Shown here: in pieces, positions 46,427 to 59,871 of the stretch | How positions within the stretch are numbered: position 1 is the first letter of the stretch | Layout of the letters: each line of letters opens with the position of its first letter | NCBI RefSeq assembly: GCF_937616625.2 | Contig: NC_065570.1 | Location: 2,428,001 to 2,492,000 of the forward strand | Direction: 5' to 3' | DNA: 64,000 bases | DNA from: Mercurialis annua | Lineage: Eukaryota; Streptophyta; Magnoliopsida; Malpighiales; Euphorbiaceae | Position numbers and translations under genes: made by a program | The notes under the pieces: model-generated | What the model saw: only the letters and a program-made list of their open reading frames with translations | The model's database searches: none | What the model was told of the DNA's origin: nothing

Positions 46427-46971
46427 GGCAAAACGTAAAAAGAACCTTGAAGTTTCTCTAAAAATATAGATCAGCCCTTAAACTTATTTTGAGTATAAAA
46501 TCACTCTCACTGTTTATAAATTGAATAAAAAATACCCCTTCCATCCATGACTTTGACAGTCTGTCCGTAACTTGACCAATTTTTTGACATTATTTCACAT
46601 TCTCTTTTTCCTCATTAACTCTAACTAATTTTCTTAAAACCAATTATTAGTAATATCAAAATTGAATTAAACCTATCAAAATTGTATTAAACCTAATTAA
46701 ATAAATCAAGTAAATCTAATTATACCTAATTAAACTAATTAAAATCTAATTAAATAAATTAAATCTAATTAAAATATAATTATATTTGAATTTAAAAATC
46801 GAACCAACGTCATCCGGTCCTTCCAGAACAAACGACAGTCTAACAAGTCATGGACGGGAAAGTCTTTTTGTTCAATTTAAAAACACGGATGGTATTTATT
46901 TTCCCATAAAAAGTTTAAGGAATGATTTATACTTTTGGGAAAATTTTGAGGTTTGTTTTGTACCTTTTGCC
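46427..46971. mobile_element. MULE-type foldback MITE between divergent genes (TSD TAAATAAAT)
   Basis: The ends are GGCAAAACG and CTTTTGCC. The arms pair over about 120 bp with several mismatches. The 9-bp duplication TAAATAAAT lies at 46418-46426 and 46972-46980. It sits in the shared upstream region of FMN/FHY and APC4, about 250 bp from the first and 320 bp from the second start codon. Confidence 0.85.
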
Positions 46972-47288
46972 TAAATAAATCATTATATAGGGAATTTTTT
47001 GAGCAAAGTTCATCCAGGTTCCTGAATTTATACTTCAGTATCAAAGTTCAAGGATCTGATTGCACAAGATTTGAGTCAAAAGGTACAAGTAATTTTTTAT
47101 CACAAGTTTATGAGCTTATAAGAACCTTTTACCTTCCTTTTTTTAAAAGAGAAAATTAAAAGCCCCGCCGTATATTCTTCTCTTCACTAAATTTGAAAGC
47201 AGAACCCGAAATTCAAGAATTAATTTAGCAAAAGCAAAGAGACACTCAAACGACGCCGTTTTTTCCTTCACCGGAGCTGTCTGTTGCT

Positions 47289-50200
47289 ATGGAAACCGAC
47301 GAGGAGCAGCCGCGTTTGCTTCCATTTCAGCTTCAGTTCGACAAACCAGTCGCCTCTCAGGTTCTAATCAATCTCTAACCTAACATCTCAAATTTTCGCG
47401 CGTATTTACATTTTCACTGCGCTGCTGATTTTCAAGTAATTTTTTACTGTTGACAGATTAAAATTGCAGAATGGAATCCAGAGAAGGATTTATTAGCTAT
47501 GGTAACCGAAGATTCTAAGATTTTACTCCACCGCTTCAATTGGCAGCGGTTATGGACTATTTCTCCCGGTAAATTTTGTTGTTCATGTACAGTACTGCCT
47601 TAGCTAATTTGTAGTACTTTTTGATGATTTAAAACTGTATAGGAAGGTGCATTACATCTTTGTGTTGGCGTCCTGATGGTAAGGCATTAGCTGTTGGACT
47701 TGATGATGGAATTGTTTCGTTTCATGATGTTGAGGTGAATGTTGATTTTTGTTTTGCTGTTTTAATTGTTTATTGGGTTTTGTACACTATACTGGTTATC
47801 AGTATGGAGTAAACATATTTGTTCGGCTTTTAATGCTATTTGTTGCTACTGTATGTCATTGTGTAGAACGGAAAGTTATTGAGACGGTTGGAGCCTCATA
47901 CTGTTGCAGTTGTGTGTCTTAACTGGGAGGAAGATAGGGAACTTAATAGAGTAAGTGTCTCGCTTTTTATGAATTATGTAATCTCTGATGTGATCGCAGT
48001 TGAAAAGAATTTACTATGGTTGCTTTTGATTTTTCAACTTTGGTTTTAGGAGGATTCTAGTGACTGCATTACATTTGAGGATCGTACTCCCCGTTTCTTT
48101 CCTGTTGCTCCAACTCCCCCTCGAATGCCTGGTGTGGTGTCAGGAGATACCGGTTTCATCGATGACAGTGAAGATTCTTATCAAGAGTTGTCAAGTTCCT
48201 CATACCAAAGATTTAATGTTCTGTGCAGTGCAGACAAAGATGGAAACATTTGCTTTAGTGTATTTGGAATATTTCCAATAGGGAAAATTGTGAGTTATCT
48301 ATCTCTGTCATTTGGTCTCTTACAACAGCCTGCATTTCAATTACATTCCTACATTTGATCTTAGTGAAGTGTAGCCTAAACTTTATTTGTTTTTACTCAT
48401 ATATTGGAAAATGGTTTGAGATGCTGTTGTAGAGCTGACAATTTGACAAAATAGGACCTCCGCAAATAGGCATGTCCTCATGCTAAATCTTGGATTGCAA
48501 CTGCTTGATACAGGAAAGCCTAAACACTAGAATAAGGGTTAATCAAAGATGGGCATTTCTGAATTCATTAACTGGCTGGTCCACTTAGACGTAATTTGAT
48601 AGGAATTGATTATTATGGCAACAGGAATTTTTGTGTTTTCATTTCTCATGTGATTTGACTTTTATTTATTTATTTATTTCTGTTGCTTTTTCTTTGTGTT
48701 ATAAGAAGCTCATGCTATGATATCCTTGGTATTACTGCAAGTCTGCAACCATAATGCTGTCCAATTATTTTTTTCTATGTTTTCCAAGTATTTTCTCTTA
48801 CATCAACAAATCATTTTGTTTATCAGCTGACTAAATTGATATGTTTTTCATCTTGACTTTTACTTGTCACTGAATTAGGGTATGCCTTTTTTTCATTAAT
48901 GTTTATCTAGTGAATTTGCTACTTATGTTTAATTGATGTAGAACATACACAATTTTTCTGTTTCAACTTCACTTGTCGATAAGCAATCAACGTACCAGCT
49001 TATGAAGGCCTCCACTTACAAGGTATTATTTGCTCAATGTGGCCACTCTTGAAATTTCAGTTTCTACTAAGGCAAGATGACATTGAAATATACACGTTTG
49101 TTGTCATTAGGTTGCTTTGTCAAAAGACCTTTGTCATTTGGCTGTCATGTGCTCAGGAGAATTTAGGGAAAATATGGTTGAATCAAGGGAAAGTCAAATG
49201 CCCGGGCATAACATGCATGGTTCACATGTCTTAGTGCTTGATACTTCTATATTTATGAAGAGGTAAGCTGGAAAAAAAAGTGCACTTGCTCACTGGTTAT
49301 GCAGAACTGCACATTTTGATTTGAGTTCTTGAGACCTTCTCACCTTTATGCTTTCTTGACCACTATTTTATGCATCACCAAATTCCAACATTTGACCTCT
49401 ACTTGAACAATTGAACTTGATATGAATGTTATATGTTATTAATTTTTCTGCCATTATAGGAAGAATGAACTCCATCAGTTGGCTCAACAAGCTTCTAACA
49501 TTGAGGAATTAATTGAGGTTATCAGAGCATCATTATCAGTGATGTCAAAGCAGTGGTCAGATGCCATGCACACATTTCAAGAGAAATTTGGTTCTCTATC
49601 TACTTTGATTGTCGACCATGGTAATTGCTGATAACAACTAATATATATTAATTTTTATGCTGTGGTTCCTGTTTTGTTTCCTGTCTGATTTACCTGTTTC
49701 TACCTCTTTTTTACAGCCCTAGAGTCTTCTCCCCAGGAGGAGTTTCTGAGTCTTTTATGTGGTACTCGAACTAGTCCAGCAGTACATCAATTTCTAGTTA
49801 ATACACTTGGTGAAGTGGTATAATGCCTTATCTAGAGTTTGTATTGCCTGAGAAGAAATTGTAATTGCAGCACCTGTTCGGTGTCTCTTCAATTATCCTT
49901 TTTTTTCTTGGTCGACAGGGTGTCAAGCGTATATCAAAAGTTGTTTGTGGTGCTGGAAAAGAACTTCAGCGTATTGTTATTGATCATATGCAGGTTGCGC
50001 TATGGCATTTCTTTTTTGCAGTTAATCCAATATTAGTTAGAAGTTCATTACTTCATATTCATTCTACATTAAGTGAGAGAGCACTTCATATGAGGTGGAT
50101 CCATAACCAGATTCGTTGTCTTGATGTAAGAAGCTTGCAACATGTATATAAAGCTTGTTGAGTTATAAAGAGTATATATTCATTAATTTGTATCATTAAA

Positions 50201-53200
50201 CTGTTTATCTATTGGGGATGCATTATGGCAATCTGATTCACTTGATTCATAACGAACATGCACACACACACACACACATGTAAGAAATATTTAATTGCCA
50301 TACAATTTATATGAATTGTTATTTGTGCTTAACCTTTAGGTTTATTCTTTTGTAGTTATCACTACCAACCCTCACAATTTATGATTTCTCTTTTGATTTT
50401 AATTCTAACTGTTTTGTTTTTGAAAACATGTATGGAGGCTAAAAGGGCTATTTTCTAGACGCTAAAGCTCTGATATGTTTGCCATTCTGAATCATTTTTC
50501 ATACCCCATTATAGAACTTTTTGTTTGAAGCATTTATGTTCTTTGTTCAATTTTCTCATCTTTATCTACTTCTTTTACCAGTTGTTTACTAATTTCATTC
50601 TGCCTCGTATGGTTTTGTTTTGTTCTGTTTCTTACACCAAGAGGCTTGAGTAAAATCTGAGAGATAATTTTTTATGTCCCAGCCTGCTGCAGAAATGATT
50701 GCTTTTAGGATGGGAGAATTAAGAGGTCTTTCAAGATGGAGGGCACGGTACGGAGTTATTGGTTTGGATGAGACGCTCATCAGTAGTGCAACTGAAAAAT
50801 CTGGCATGATACTAGTACAAATTGAACTATTTATGAGGGTGGTTTCATCTGTGGAGCTACAGGTATTGTGATTTGAGTAATCAAACCTTTATTTATTTTT
50901 CTAGAGCTATTTTAGACCAGTAGATTATTTTTCTTCAACTTCAAGAAACAATGAAAATCAGAAGCCCCCAAACTTCTGAATTAGTTAAAGTTAGAATTAA
51001 GTTATCTAAACTAGTTTGTATCCAGTTGACAATCCATTCAGTAGACTGTTACAACTGCTATTTTGGCTGTTAATTGCATATTTTTGGTCAAGATATGCTG
51101 CCATTCAGTAAACTTCTGCCTTTTCCATAATGGCTTTAATAATGGAAGCTGGATGACTAGAAAGAAAATTTACAGTGGTAAAGATATGCTGCCATATAAG
51201 TACCTTAATACGTCAATTAGGATTATATAAGGTTCTTGCTCTTAGCTTGATGGTATATGGCTTCCAGGTACTGATAATTCTGCAAGTGCTGCTTATTCTT
51301 GTTATTAAAGACAGGACAAGTACAGTACATGCCTTATTGTCATACAAGCATATCTATGATAAAACATTGCTTGTATACTTGTATTGTCCGCAATGACATA
51401 GGGCACTTTTCCTTCCATAAATTTCATGTTTTCTTTGTTTCAGCTTTAATAGCTCTCTTTTTTCTTTCTCTTGTTTGTCAGTTTTCAAATTTCTTCAGCT
51501 GGCTTCTTAAATGTATAAAGCTACTTATGCAAGAACCAAGTGATCAGCTTATGCCATACAGCGGGTTTGTCTTTCTTAGATCTTTTATTTCATTTTCAAT
51601 TTGGTTATATTACGAGTTATGTGGTCAAGCTTTTTTTTACCTTTGACAGTGAACTCGTTATCATATTCTTGAAGTTCTTATATGATCAAGATCCGGTTAA
51701 GGAGTTACTATCTGAAGTTGGGCATGATATCGAAGTTGACTTGTAAGCTCTTTGTTCAACTGATTTCTTTTTTTTCTTGTTAAGTTTACATGAATGCGAA
51801 TCTTATGTTGTTGTTTTTTCGTTTTAGATGCAATTTTTATTCCTTGCTAAATTTTTCAGGGCCGCCGTGCAAAGAGTTAAAGAATTAGTGCTGTTTGGAG
51901 GATTTTCAGATTGCGAGTTTCTTCAAAGGACGTTAGCTAAAGAATTTCAAGAAATGGCGTCAAGGTATATTGCCTTATTTTTGAACAAGTAAATGTGATT
52001 ATTGGGAAGTCCATTGTTTGAGTAAAATAGTATGTTGCAGAGATGTTCCCATGTGGTAATGCATATTTTACTTGTGTTTTAAGACTAGCAAAGGAAAAAT
52101 AAAATCTTCAAATGTTGATTGTATTTTTAAGCGTTGCAGAGACAAGTGAAATCATTATATGTTTGCAAATTAAACCAAGTGACAAGTACATTTAGCTTAA
52201 GCATGCAATCAGTGATTGATTCATGAACTATATATTTGACGGCTCTATTTTCACTTTTTCATACTTACAAATAATAAATTTCTTGCTCCCAATAGCTTCA
52301 AGAAGGCGTTTCAGATGCCCTTCATTACAATCTCAAGAAAAATAGTTTGCAAAGGTTTGCTGCCACTGTTTCCACTTCCATCTTCCCCAGCATCCATGCC
52401 AGTTCGCATGTCAATATCATACTATGAGGTACTTTATCTTTTTCTTACGGTAAATAAATGACTATGAGCTGCTATTTCTTATGTGAATTAGGAACTTGAA
52501 TACTTATTTTTTCCTTTATTTTGTAGGATGATTCTCTATCTGTTTCATCTCAACAAAACTGTCAACACGGCCTTGTTGATTACGTGTGCTTCCAAATGCC
52601 AAATGAACCTTCATCAGATATTTCAAACCATATAGGCATAGTGAGAGGATTCATGGATAATTCGAGCACTTTAAAGAAGGGATGTAATACTTCACTGGAA
52701 GCTGTATTATTGTCTATACCTGCTGGTTACAACTGTGTCGATCTCTCTTTATACAAGGTAAAATGTGAAAACTTAGAACATGCGCATCCTTAAATTTCAC
52801 CTTTTTTGTATGTTGTTTAACCCAGTGATTGAAGAACCGGACCAGACTGGTCGGTTCAACCGGTTGAACTGTGAACCAGCCAGCTAACATGTCCAATTCA
52901 GTCTAACCAGATTGGACCAACAGAACCGGACCGAACTGGAAGGTTTTAAAAATTGGTTGAACCGGCTAATTTTGTGGTATTGTGCAATTTTGATTGAATT
53001 TGCTTTAAATTTCCTTGTATTATTTTTTACTCAACTGGTTCAACCAGTGATTGAACCGATAATCGGTGGCCACACTAGTTTGGTTTTTAAGAAACTGGTT
53101 TAACCTATATCATTTAAACAGGATACTCAAGTTGTCTTGCTATTAAACAAGACTGAAACATCATCTGAAAGCTCTGGAGAGGCTCGTATGATGGTTGTGC

Positions 53201-53647
53201 AAGCGAGTGAGCTTCCATTTGCATCTATTTCGAGATCCACTTCTCCAAACATTTGGAAAATGCATCAACTAAAGGTAATTTTACAAAACTTGTATACTAA
53301 ATTACAATCAACATAATCTGAAAAGAGAGACTCATATCTGCATATCATGAATATTTATTAGGATTCTGCTGTGGAACTGCAAATCGAGAATGAAAAAGTT
53401 CGCTGCATACCTCATTCTGTTATTGCTCCCTTGGCAGTTAGTGGTAAGCTCTCATCATTAGTTCAATTACTTTTAGTTGTACTTGTCAAATTAGTGTTAC
53501 TTAAATTTGTCAAATTAGTGCTAATTAAATTTGTCAAAATTCTTTGCAACAGCATCTAGAGGGGTAGCCTGTGTTTTTGCTGCAAGAAAGCGAGCTTTGG
53601 TTTACATCCTGGACGAAGATGAAGACGATGCTCCAGAAACAGAATGA
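47289..53647 (+). CDS. APC4: Anaphase-promoting complex subunit 4
   Basis: APC4 is a platform subunit of the APC/C ubiquitin ligase that drives mitotic exit. About nineteen exons give roughly 777 residues. The N-terminal APC4 WD40 part reads [32 protein letters not shown], in which a WNP tripeptide opens the first blade; [20 protein letters not shown] and VVCLNWEED follow. The central APC4 helical domain includes [70 protein letters not shown] and FFSWLLKC. The C-terminal beta-propeller region reads [26 protein letters not shown] and [26 protein letters not shown], with a TGA at 53645-53647. No frame break is seen. The Arabidopsis counterpart is At4g21530. Confidence 0.92.
50261..50278 (+). 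repeat. (CA)n microsatellite in an APC4 intron
   Basis: Nine CA units are present. Confidence 0.9.
52818..53107. mobile_element. MITE in an APC4 intron
   Basis: The ends gtttaacccagtgattgaa and actggtttaacc form an imperfect inverted repeat, and the interior is full of gaaccgg / ccggttc motifs. This is like other plant hAT-type MITEs carrying such motifs. I did not find a convincing duplication. Confidence 0.6.
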
Positions 53648-53649
53648 CT

Positions 53650-54560
53650 GCCCCTTTAACGGGTTAAAGTATTCTGCGGTTATCTAATTATAGGCTTTCA
53701 ACATAATAGTTATCATCGTTTCATTTGTTATATTTTGTTAACTGAACTTCTCTTTTTACATGGGCCAAAAATTGCTTATCTGGCAATATGCATGAAATGA
53801 TGGTAACGTTTTGTAAAATACTTGTAGTTCGGGGAACGTGAAAAAAAAAAATCCCTCCCATGAATTTTGTCCGCACATCAATTCTGTAAATTGCAGTACA
53901 TGTAGTTTAGTTGGATTTTTTTTTAAGTGTGGGTATATTACAGGCTTTGGTAAATCAGTAATTTAATACAATGTAAAAATTGTATTTTGATTTATTGGGT
54001 GGTTGATCTTCATCTTCAGTTGCTATAAATTTTATTTTTTATAAAAAAAAGTATTTTTTTTACTAATATTAATTAATAATTACCTAAATGAAAGTAGGAA
54101 CTTACTCTTTATATTCACGTCTCCAAAAAAACAATTTCTTAATTAGAACTGAAAAATAAGATACAGCCATTATTTTAGTGTTACAGCTTAGAAAGGAACA
54201 AATAAATACAGGCCATTAGTTTTAAGCTGTACCTTAAAGAAAAGAACACTGAGAATAAAGCCAATTGTGGATAAAATTAGCATCAGATTCTACCCTATCG
54301 GCTAACTAATGCATAAACTAAAAAAAGGGCACATGCTAAATTTCCTGTTTCAGAAACGTCCAACTGAAGATAAGATGTTTCTGCACCATCAGAATAGAAA
54401 ATGCCACCAATTGGATGTCGATTTTCGATCGCTGTTCCTCAAGTGCAGCCAGTAACGGAAGTCGAAAAACCATAGTCTCTAATTGAATTAAAGTCATGAA
54501 CCAGCAGGCATGGAGGATGCTCACAAACACCAAAACCTGACCGATATTGCTCCGAAGGCC
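53650..54560. other. Convergent 3' region between APC4 and CBP60
   Basis: This holds the two 3' UTRs. No gene or structured element is recognised. Confidence 0.5.
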
Positions 54561-54566
54561 AAACTT

Positions 54567-57500
54567 TTAAAGATCGTCGAGTTCTATAAGCTGTGCCCGT
54601 CTCTCGGCAGCTTTCTTCCTGACAAACATGCCCCATCTTAGAGCAGCCTTAAGCTTTAGCCATCCAACGACTCCTTTTCCAGATGAACGTGACTGATCGT
54701 CACCGAAGCTGTAGTTCGGAGACGGGGCAGGCATGTAAGAGGACGCGTAAGGGTATGCATCTTCACCCGACAAGCTGTGAGCTCCCATGTTAAATATACG
54801 AAGAAGATGCTGCATATCCTCATTTTCGAGCATCTCGTTGCTTCTCATGCGAATGTCCTCTTCCAGACAGAAGTCGTCGGATCCCCCATATGAAGTAACA
54901 TTTGGCGTACAACCGCCTTGGAAGCTTGACGTAGATGATTGTGGGGGAACGAGTTCGTGTAAAATTTCACTTTTCGGAAACTGATTTTGCTGTGAGGTAT
55001 TGGGCAGAGGATTCTGCAAATTCGGTATTGAAGCAGTATCGAACTGGAAAGGTGTGTTCAGATTTTCATGGTGTGATTGCAGTGAGAAACTTGCAGCTGT
55101 GCTGTCATTATAACCTGGAGACAGAGAACAGGCGCTCCCAAAATCAGGAACCAAATATATGAAACAGCTTTGTGCCAACAACTCCGCAAAGCTACGATGT
55201 GTTGCACGGAAACAGAAATGCTGAAACGAAAACCGAAAATGACAAAACAAAATACCTCCAACTGTTGGACCTGAATCCATAACCGGTTGCTCTGAAGAGA
55301 CTGGAACTGATAGAGTTGGCAAAGTAACTTGATGCTCATAAGAGTTCAAATAATCTTGTTGACCAGTTGGATTGTCGATTTGGGACGAAATTCCGTTCTC
55401 GTCCTGCTTAAAGTCCAGGAGTGTTTTGCTATCATACTCTATGACATGCATCCAATTCTCATATGCCTTCTTCGCCAAGCCATCCACATAGACCTGCATA
55501 AGCCAGTTAGTTGAAGAAGTTCTGAATATTAACTAGAGTCGATTTTCCGCAGAAACGACAATAAATATGATGGTTATATCGATCATTGGTAGCGACAAGG
55601 TGACCTACCTTCTGATCATCAGAAAGAGATTCTGCCGAGTAATACTGTCCGTTCGCTATCAAGCCGCTAAGCTCGTAGATATCATTAAAAACAACACCGA
55701 CATTCCGTGCGTCCTCAGGATAGTACACGTACAGCTTCCCGTTCATAGTACAAGTCTTTGCATGCTCAACAAGAACATCCCACATCTTATTTGACATTCC
55801 ACTTCCAAGAATCTGCACATATTAGATGCAAAAATAATAAATCACATTCAATTATTGATGAACTAGGAATTTGACAGTTACCAAACTACATTAGTCTCAC
55901 ATTTCGCAATCTCTGCGAGTCTCTAACGACAAGTCGTAAGAAGTCTTCAACTGTATATATCCCAGCTTTGCTCAGCCTCTTATGGAAAGATCCGTCCTTG
56001 CCGATCTTCTCCAATCTCCAAACCTCATCATGTAATGCAGGTGGATAGTGTTTCTTGTACACTGCAAAAAAAGGTTTCCAGATAGAATAAAGCAAGTAAA
56101 AAGGCAGGCTTAAACCAAACTATAGTGTTTTTACAGAACAGTTATCGATTTTCAAATTTTTACATTTTAATACCCAAACTTCGATTTAGTAACATGTCAT
56201 TGTCCATGTAAGCAGAAATTCACCGAAAATCATTTAGTGACTTTTTAGTTACCAAAATGTAAGAATTTAAAAGTCAGTAATCGTTCTGTAAAAACAGTAC
56301 TATAGTTTGATAACCGCAAAAATAGTTAACTAAAAGGCAAAACCATGAAATATGGTTTGTTGAATCAAAAAACAGTAAGCTTACATTCTCCTCGATGATC
56401 CTTAACAGTGAAAGCATCAGTTTTCGCTTCACGAATGCGAATTCCATCGCAAAATCCCGGAGAGACCTTCAATCCTAGTCTGAATTTTCGGCTTCTTATC
56501 CAGCTCGAGTTATCAGTAAATGTCAGTTCACCTACAGTTCCTACACCTTCTTTCAGGATCACTTGGAGATCTCCAGTTAAAAGCGGCCTCTTACCCTCGC
56601 GCTCTTTAACTACATGAGAGTCGAAATCTTCTTCGGTCCAATTATCATCATCTTCATTATTAAAGTCACCTTCAAGAACAATGACATCCAGTTTCACTGC
56701 AGATTCAGGTCCTGATGTTACGACATGGCCTGTGTTCGAATCGATCAACACGATATGGATTGCGGAACCTTGCTCCCCTTCTACTTTTCCTCCTGTAAAG
56801 AGAGGGAGGGACAACCTTGACCTGAAGTGCAGCTGCAAGTTTCTTCCGTCGGGTCCTCCTATACATTTCGGAGAAGACCTGCATTTACATCAATTCAAAA
56901 TCAATAAACAATCTAGTTAAAACTCAAATAGAGTACAGTAATGTTATTATGATTAAAAATATGGTAAAGGGAAGTAACAAGGAATTTTTTATGGCTATAC
57001 AGAACGATTATCGACTTTTAAATTCTTACATTTTAGTAATCGAACTTCGATTTTACTATTAACAAGAGGTTACTAAATAAATTCATGCGAATAATACTTA
57101 GATATAGCCGATGGAAAAATTCATGTCTTCCTAATTTTACCATGTCATTTAAAAGTTATCCATCTTGAAATAAAGTATATAATAAAATATATGGGGAATA
57201 TTGTATGTCCGTTGTCGACGTAAAATTCAACGAAAATCATTTAGTGACCCGTCATTGTTCGTAAAATTGAAGTTTCGTAACGAAAATGTAAAAATTTGAA
57301 AGTCGGTACGCAAATTCTTTTAAGCGGATTAAAAGTATTGAAAGCCAGCCACAGTGTATCAAGATAATATGTTTCTCAGTGTGCAGTAATGCTAACAATG
57401 ACATCAAAATACACATAATGCCTAAAAACCGACACTAAATCCGAGTTGATTGCAGTAAGACGGGTAATTGATTTTGGAGGTTACTGTACTTTATAAAAAT

Positions 57501-59118
57501 TACAAAATAGTAACCGAACTTAAAAACATAACAATTTAATTACTAAACTATTTGGTTATGTTAAAATAGAAGGATTTTTGGTCACTGAAAAAAAAATATT
57601 TCGAGTCGATTTTTTGTTGATTGTGCGTATATATGAAATATAAGGTATTATTTGTCATAAATAATCAAAATTTTATTACTACATATGTATAATTTGACCG
57701 TAAAACACTTAAAAACCACCCAAAATCGCATATTTAAAAGTTTCGTAACCATTTTGTTATGTTTTAAAGTTCGGTCACCATTTTGACATTCTTGAAAAGT
57801 ATAGTGACTCCTAGAATCAATTACCCGCAGTAAGACAATTGCCCATTCTGACTGTCCAAAATAATTGAATACAGACAAGCCAAATTAGTTTTCAAGTGCA
57901 ATAGAAACTGTCGGAAAAATAATATAGCATACCGTCCAGCAGTAAGTTTGTTTGAGCCTAATTTTGCTAAAGCACGCTCCACTTCTTCACTAACCTGCTC
58001 AATCATTATTCAAAAAAATGATGATGAACAACTCAAAATCTAGATAGCACAGAAACGAAAATGTAATATTGATAATAAAAATTTATGGATAAATTTTAGG
58101 TTTTCTACAACTATTTAGTTTTTATTATTTACCGAAACAACCGGAAACGTTTCCAAAGAGTTTTTGGTTTTTGAAACGTTTCCGAAACATAAACACAACT
58201 TTGTCAAAGTTTCCGTGCTTCCTAGCTCAAAATATGTAAAAAGTATTTATGCATGAATGTATGAACACAAAAAAGAACAAAAGAAGGAGAAAAAGAGAGA
58301 TTCTTCTTCACATGCATAGAAAAATAACTATAACAAATGTCTTTTTCAAAACTTTAGAGAAAGAAATAAAAAAAGCAAACTTTAAAGAAAGAAAAAGCTT
58401 AACAACCTAAAAAAATTTAAAAAAAAAATGCTGAAGGATGTAAAATTATCTTACAACTCTCCGAAGAATAGGCTCTAATGATGAGCAAAGTTTTTGCAGA
58501 CTATCCACCTTCAAAGCTTCTACAATTACACTGCAACAATATACAAAATGTAGATTAATCTTAACCCTAGGAACACAACTTTATTTATTTTATGGTCAGC
58601 ATTGTAGAATCAAACCCAAGTATAACTTAGTATTTTCAGTGCAATTTATATAAACTTTCCTCAAGATATAATAATAAAATTTACCAAAAAAATAATAATA
58701 AAAACCATTCTCAATTAAAATACCACCTCATTTTTTAAAAATTTGATAAAGTGACTTAAATGTAGTAATAATATTTCAAATTTGGGTAGATTTCTAGAAA
58801 CAGAAATGATTTTACAAGTTTCAAAGTTCAAACCTAACTACCCAAGTCAAAGATTCAACTGAAACAACTGACAAAACCCTTCAAACTAACTGATGTTAAC
58901 TGTCAAAAACATTCTCATCAGAACTGGTTTTAAAAACCTCATGATATCATATATCATATCACAATCATTTCAAGTAAAAATAAAAAAAGATTAGAACAAA
59001 ACCTGGCTAAAGCAGGTCTTTTTCTATCAGGATGACCTTCATCACCAGAATTTGAATCCAGTCCTCTTTTTTCTCGAGTCATACTACTTGGTTTTTCCAA
59101 AAACCTAGCTTGCATCAT
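54567..59118 (-). CDS. CBP60: CBP60-type calmodulin-binding transcription factor
   Basis: CBP60 proteins bind calmodulin and DNA and regulate salicylate and immune genes in plants. The start at 59118 gives [19 protein letters not shown] and [11 protein letters not shown], a nuclear-signal-like beginning. Next come [27 protein letters not shown] and the conserved CBP60 core: [117 protein letters not shown] and [11 protein letters not shown]. The C-terminal calmodulin-binding segment is [34 protein letters not shown]. The C-terminal position of that helix fits CBP60a-f rather than CBP60g or SARD1. It has about eight exons and roughly 630 residues with no break. Three foldback repeats lie in its introns. 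Confidence 0.92.
56116..56309. mobile_element. Foldback MITE in a CBP60 intron
   Basis: The arms caaactatagtgtttttacagaac and gttctgtaaaaacagtactatagtttg are near-complementary. Related sequence occurs at 56994-57325. No clear duplication is seen. Confidence 0.7.
56994..57325. mobile_element. Diverged foldback element in a CBP60 intron
   Basis: The arms share cgattatcgacttttaaattcttacatttt and its approximate complement near 57270-57320. It is related to the element at 56116. Confidence 0.5.
57462..57826. mobile_element. MULE-type foldback MITE in a CBP60 intron (TSD GCAGTAAGAC)
   Basis: The ends are GGGTAATTGATT and AATCAATTACCC, with long arms (gaggttactgtactttat paired with atagtgactcc). 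The exact 10-bp duplication GCAGTAAGAC lies at 57452-57461 and 57827-57836. Confidence 0.88.
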
Positions 59119-59208
59119 AACCCACTTCCCTCCCTTTTGTTTGGTTTCCGAGAAAATAATATTTAAGAAAAAAAACCTGCCAACTTTCTCTCACTGTAAG
59201 AACTAGAC

Positions 59209-59228
59209 AAACAAACAAACAAACAAAA
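59209..59228 (+). repeat. (CAAA)n simple repeat in the CBP60 leader
   Basis: About five acaa units lie upstream of the CBP60 start codon. Confidence 0.75.
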
Positions 59229-59639
59229 AACATAAAAAAAATCAAACGTACAAACATGTGTTTATAATCCGTTACTGAACAGTAGTGTCTTATATACTTA
59301 AATGAATGATCCTGATTTCCAAACAGTAAGAGCTAAGAGAATCGAATAGAAGGAGAATAAAATAAATTAAAGCTGAAAAAAAAAAATAACTTTATCTTTT
59401 CTTTTGTCTGTTAAATTATGAGGAAAAAGACAGAAAAAAAGAGAGAGAATTTGATACCTTGGAAAGAAAATTCCAAATTTATTTTCGCAAAGTTGTTGTA
59501 AGAATGTGAGAAATTTCCTCGAAATAACAACGAATTTTCGTCGTTAAAAGAAATGACGAAGTTAATTTGTCGTGTATTTGGGCCATGTCTTTGAAATTTT
59601 GGTCGTATTTTCTGGGCCATATCTGTCGCAGTATAATAC

Positions 59640-59850
59640 AGTGACGGCTCTTGGGGTCCCTATAAAGTATGATGACGCTTGAGTTAAAAGAAGCGATAAG
59701 GGCAGGTGCATATAGCTTGTTTAAAAATCAAACTACATCTAACCAAATTAAAACTTTATTTTAATTAGATTGAAGTTGTTTAAACAATATAAATTTGTCG
59801 TACAAGTTCAAAACATAAATAAAGCGTCTCTCGTCTTAATCTTAAAAATG
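59640..59850. repeat. First copy of a diverged direct repeat
   Basis: This roughly 200-bp stretch (cagtgacggctc, agaagcgataaggg, tgtttaaaaatcaaact, ttttaattagattgaagtt) recurs at 60645-60719 plus 61073-61200, where a MITE splits it. The nature of the parent repeat is unknown. Confidence 0.65.
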
Positions 59851-59871
59851 TACATTAAATATATATATTAT

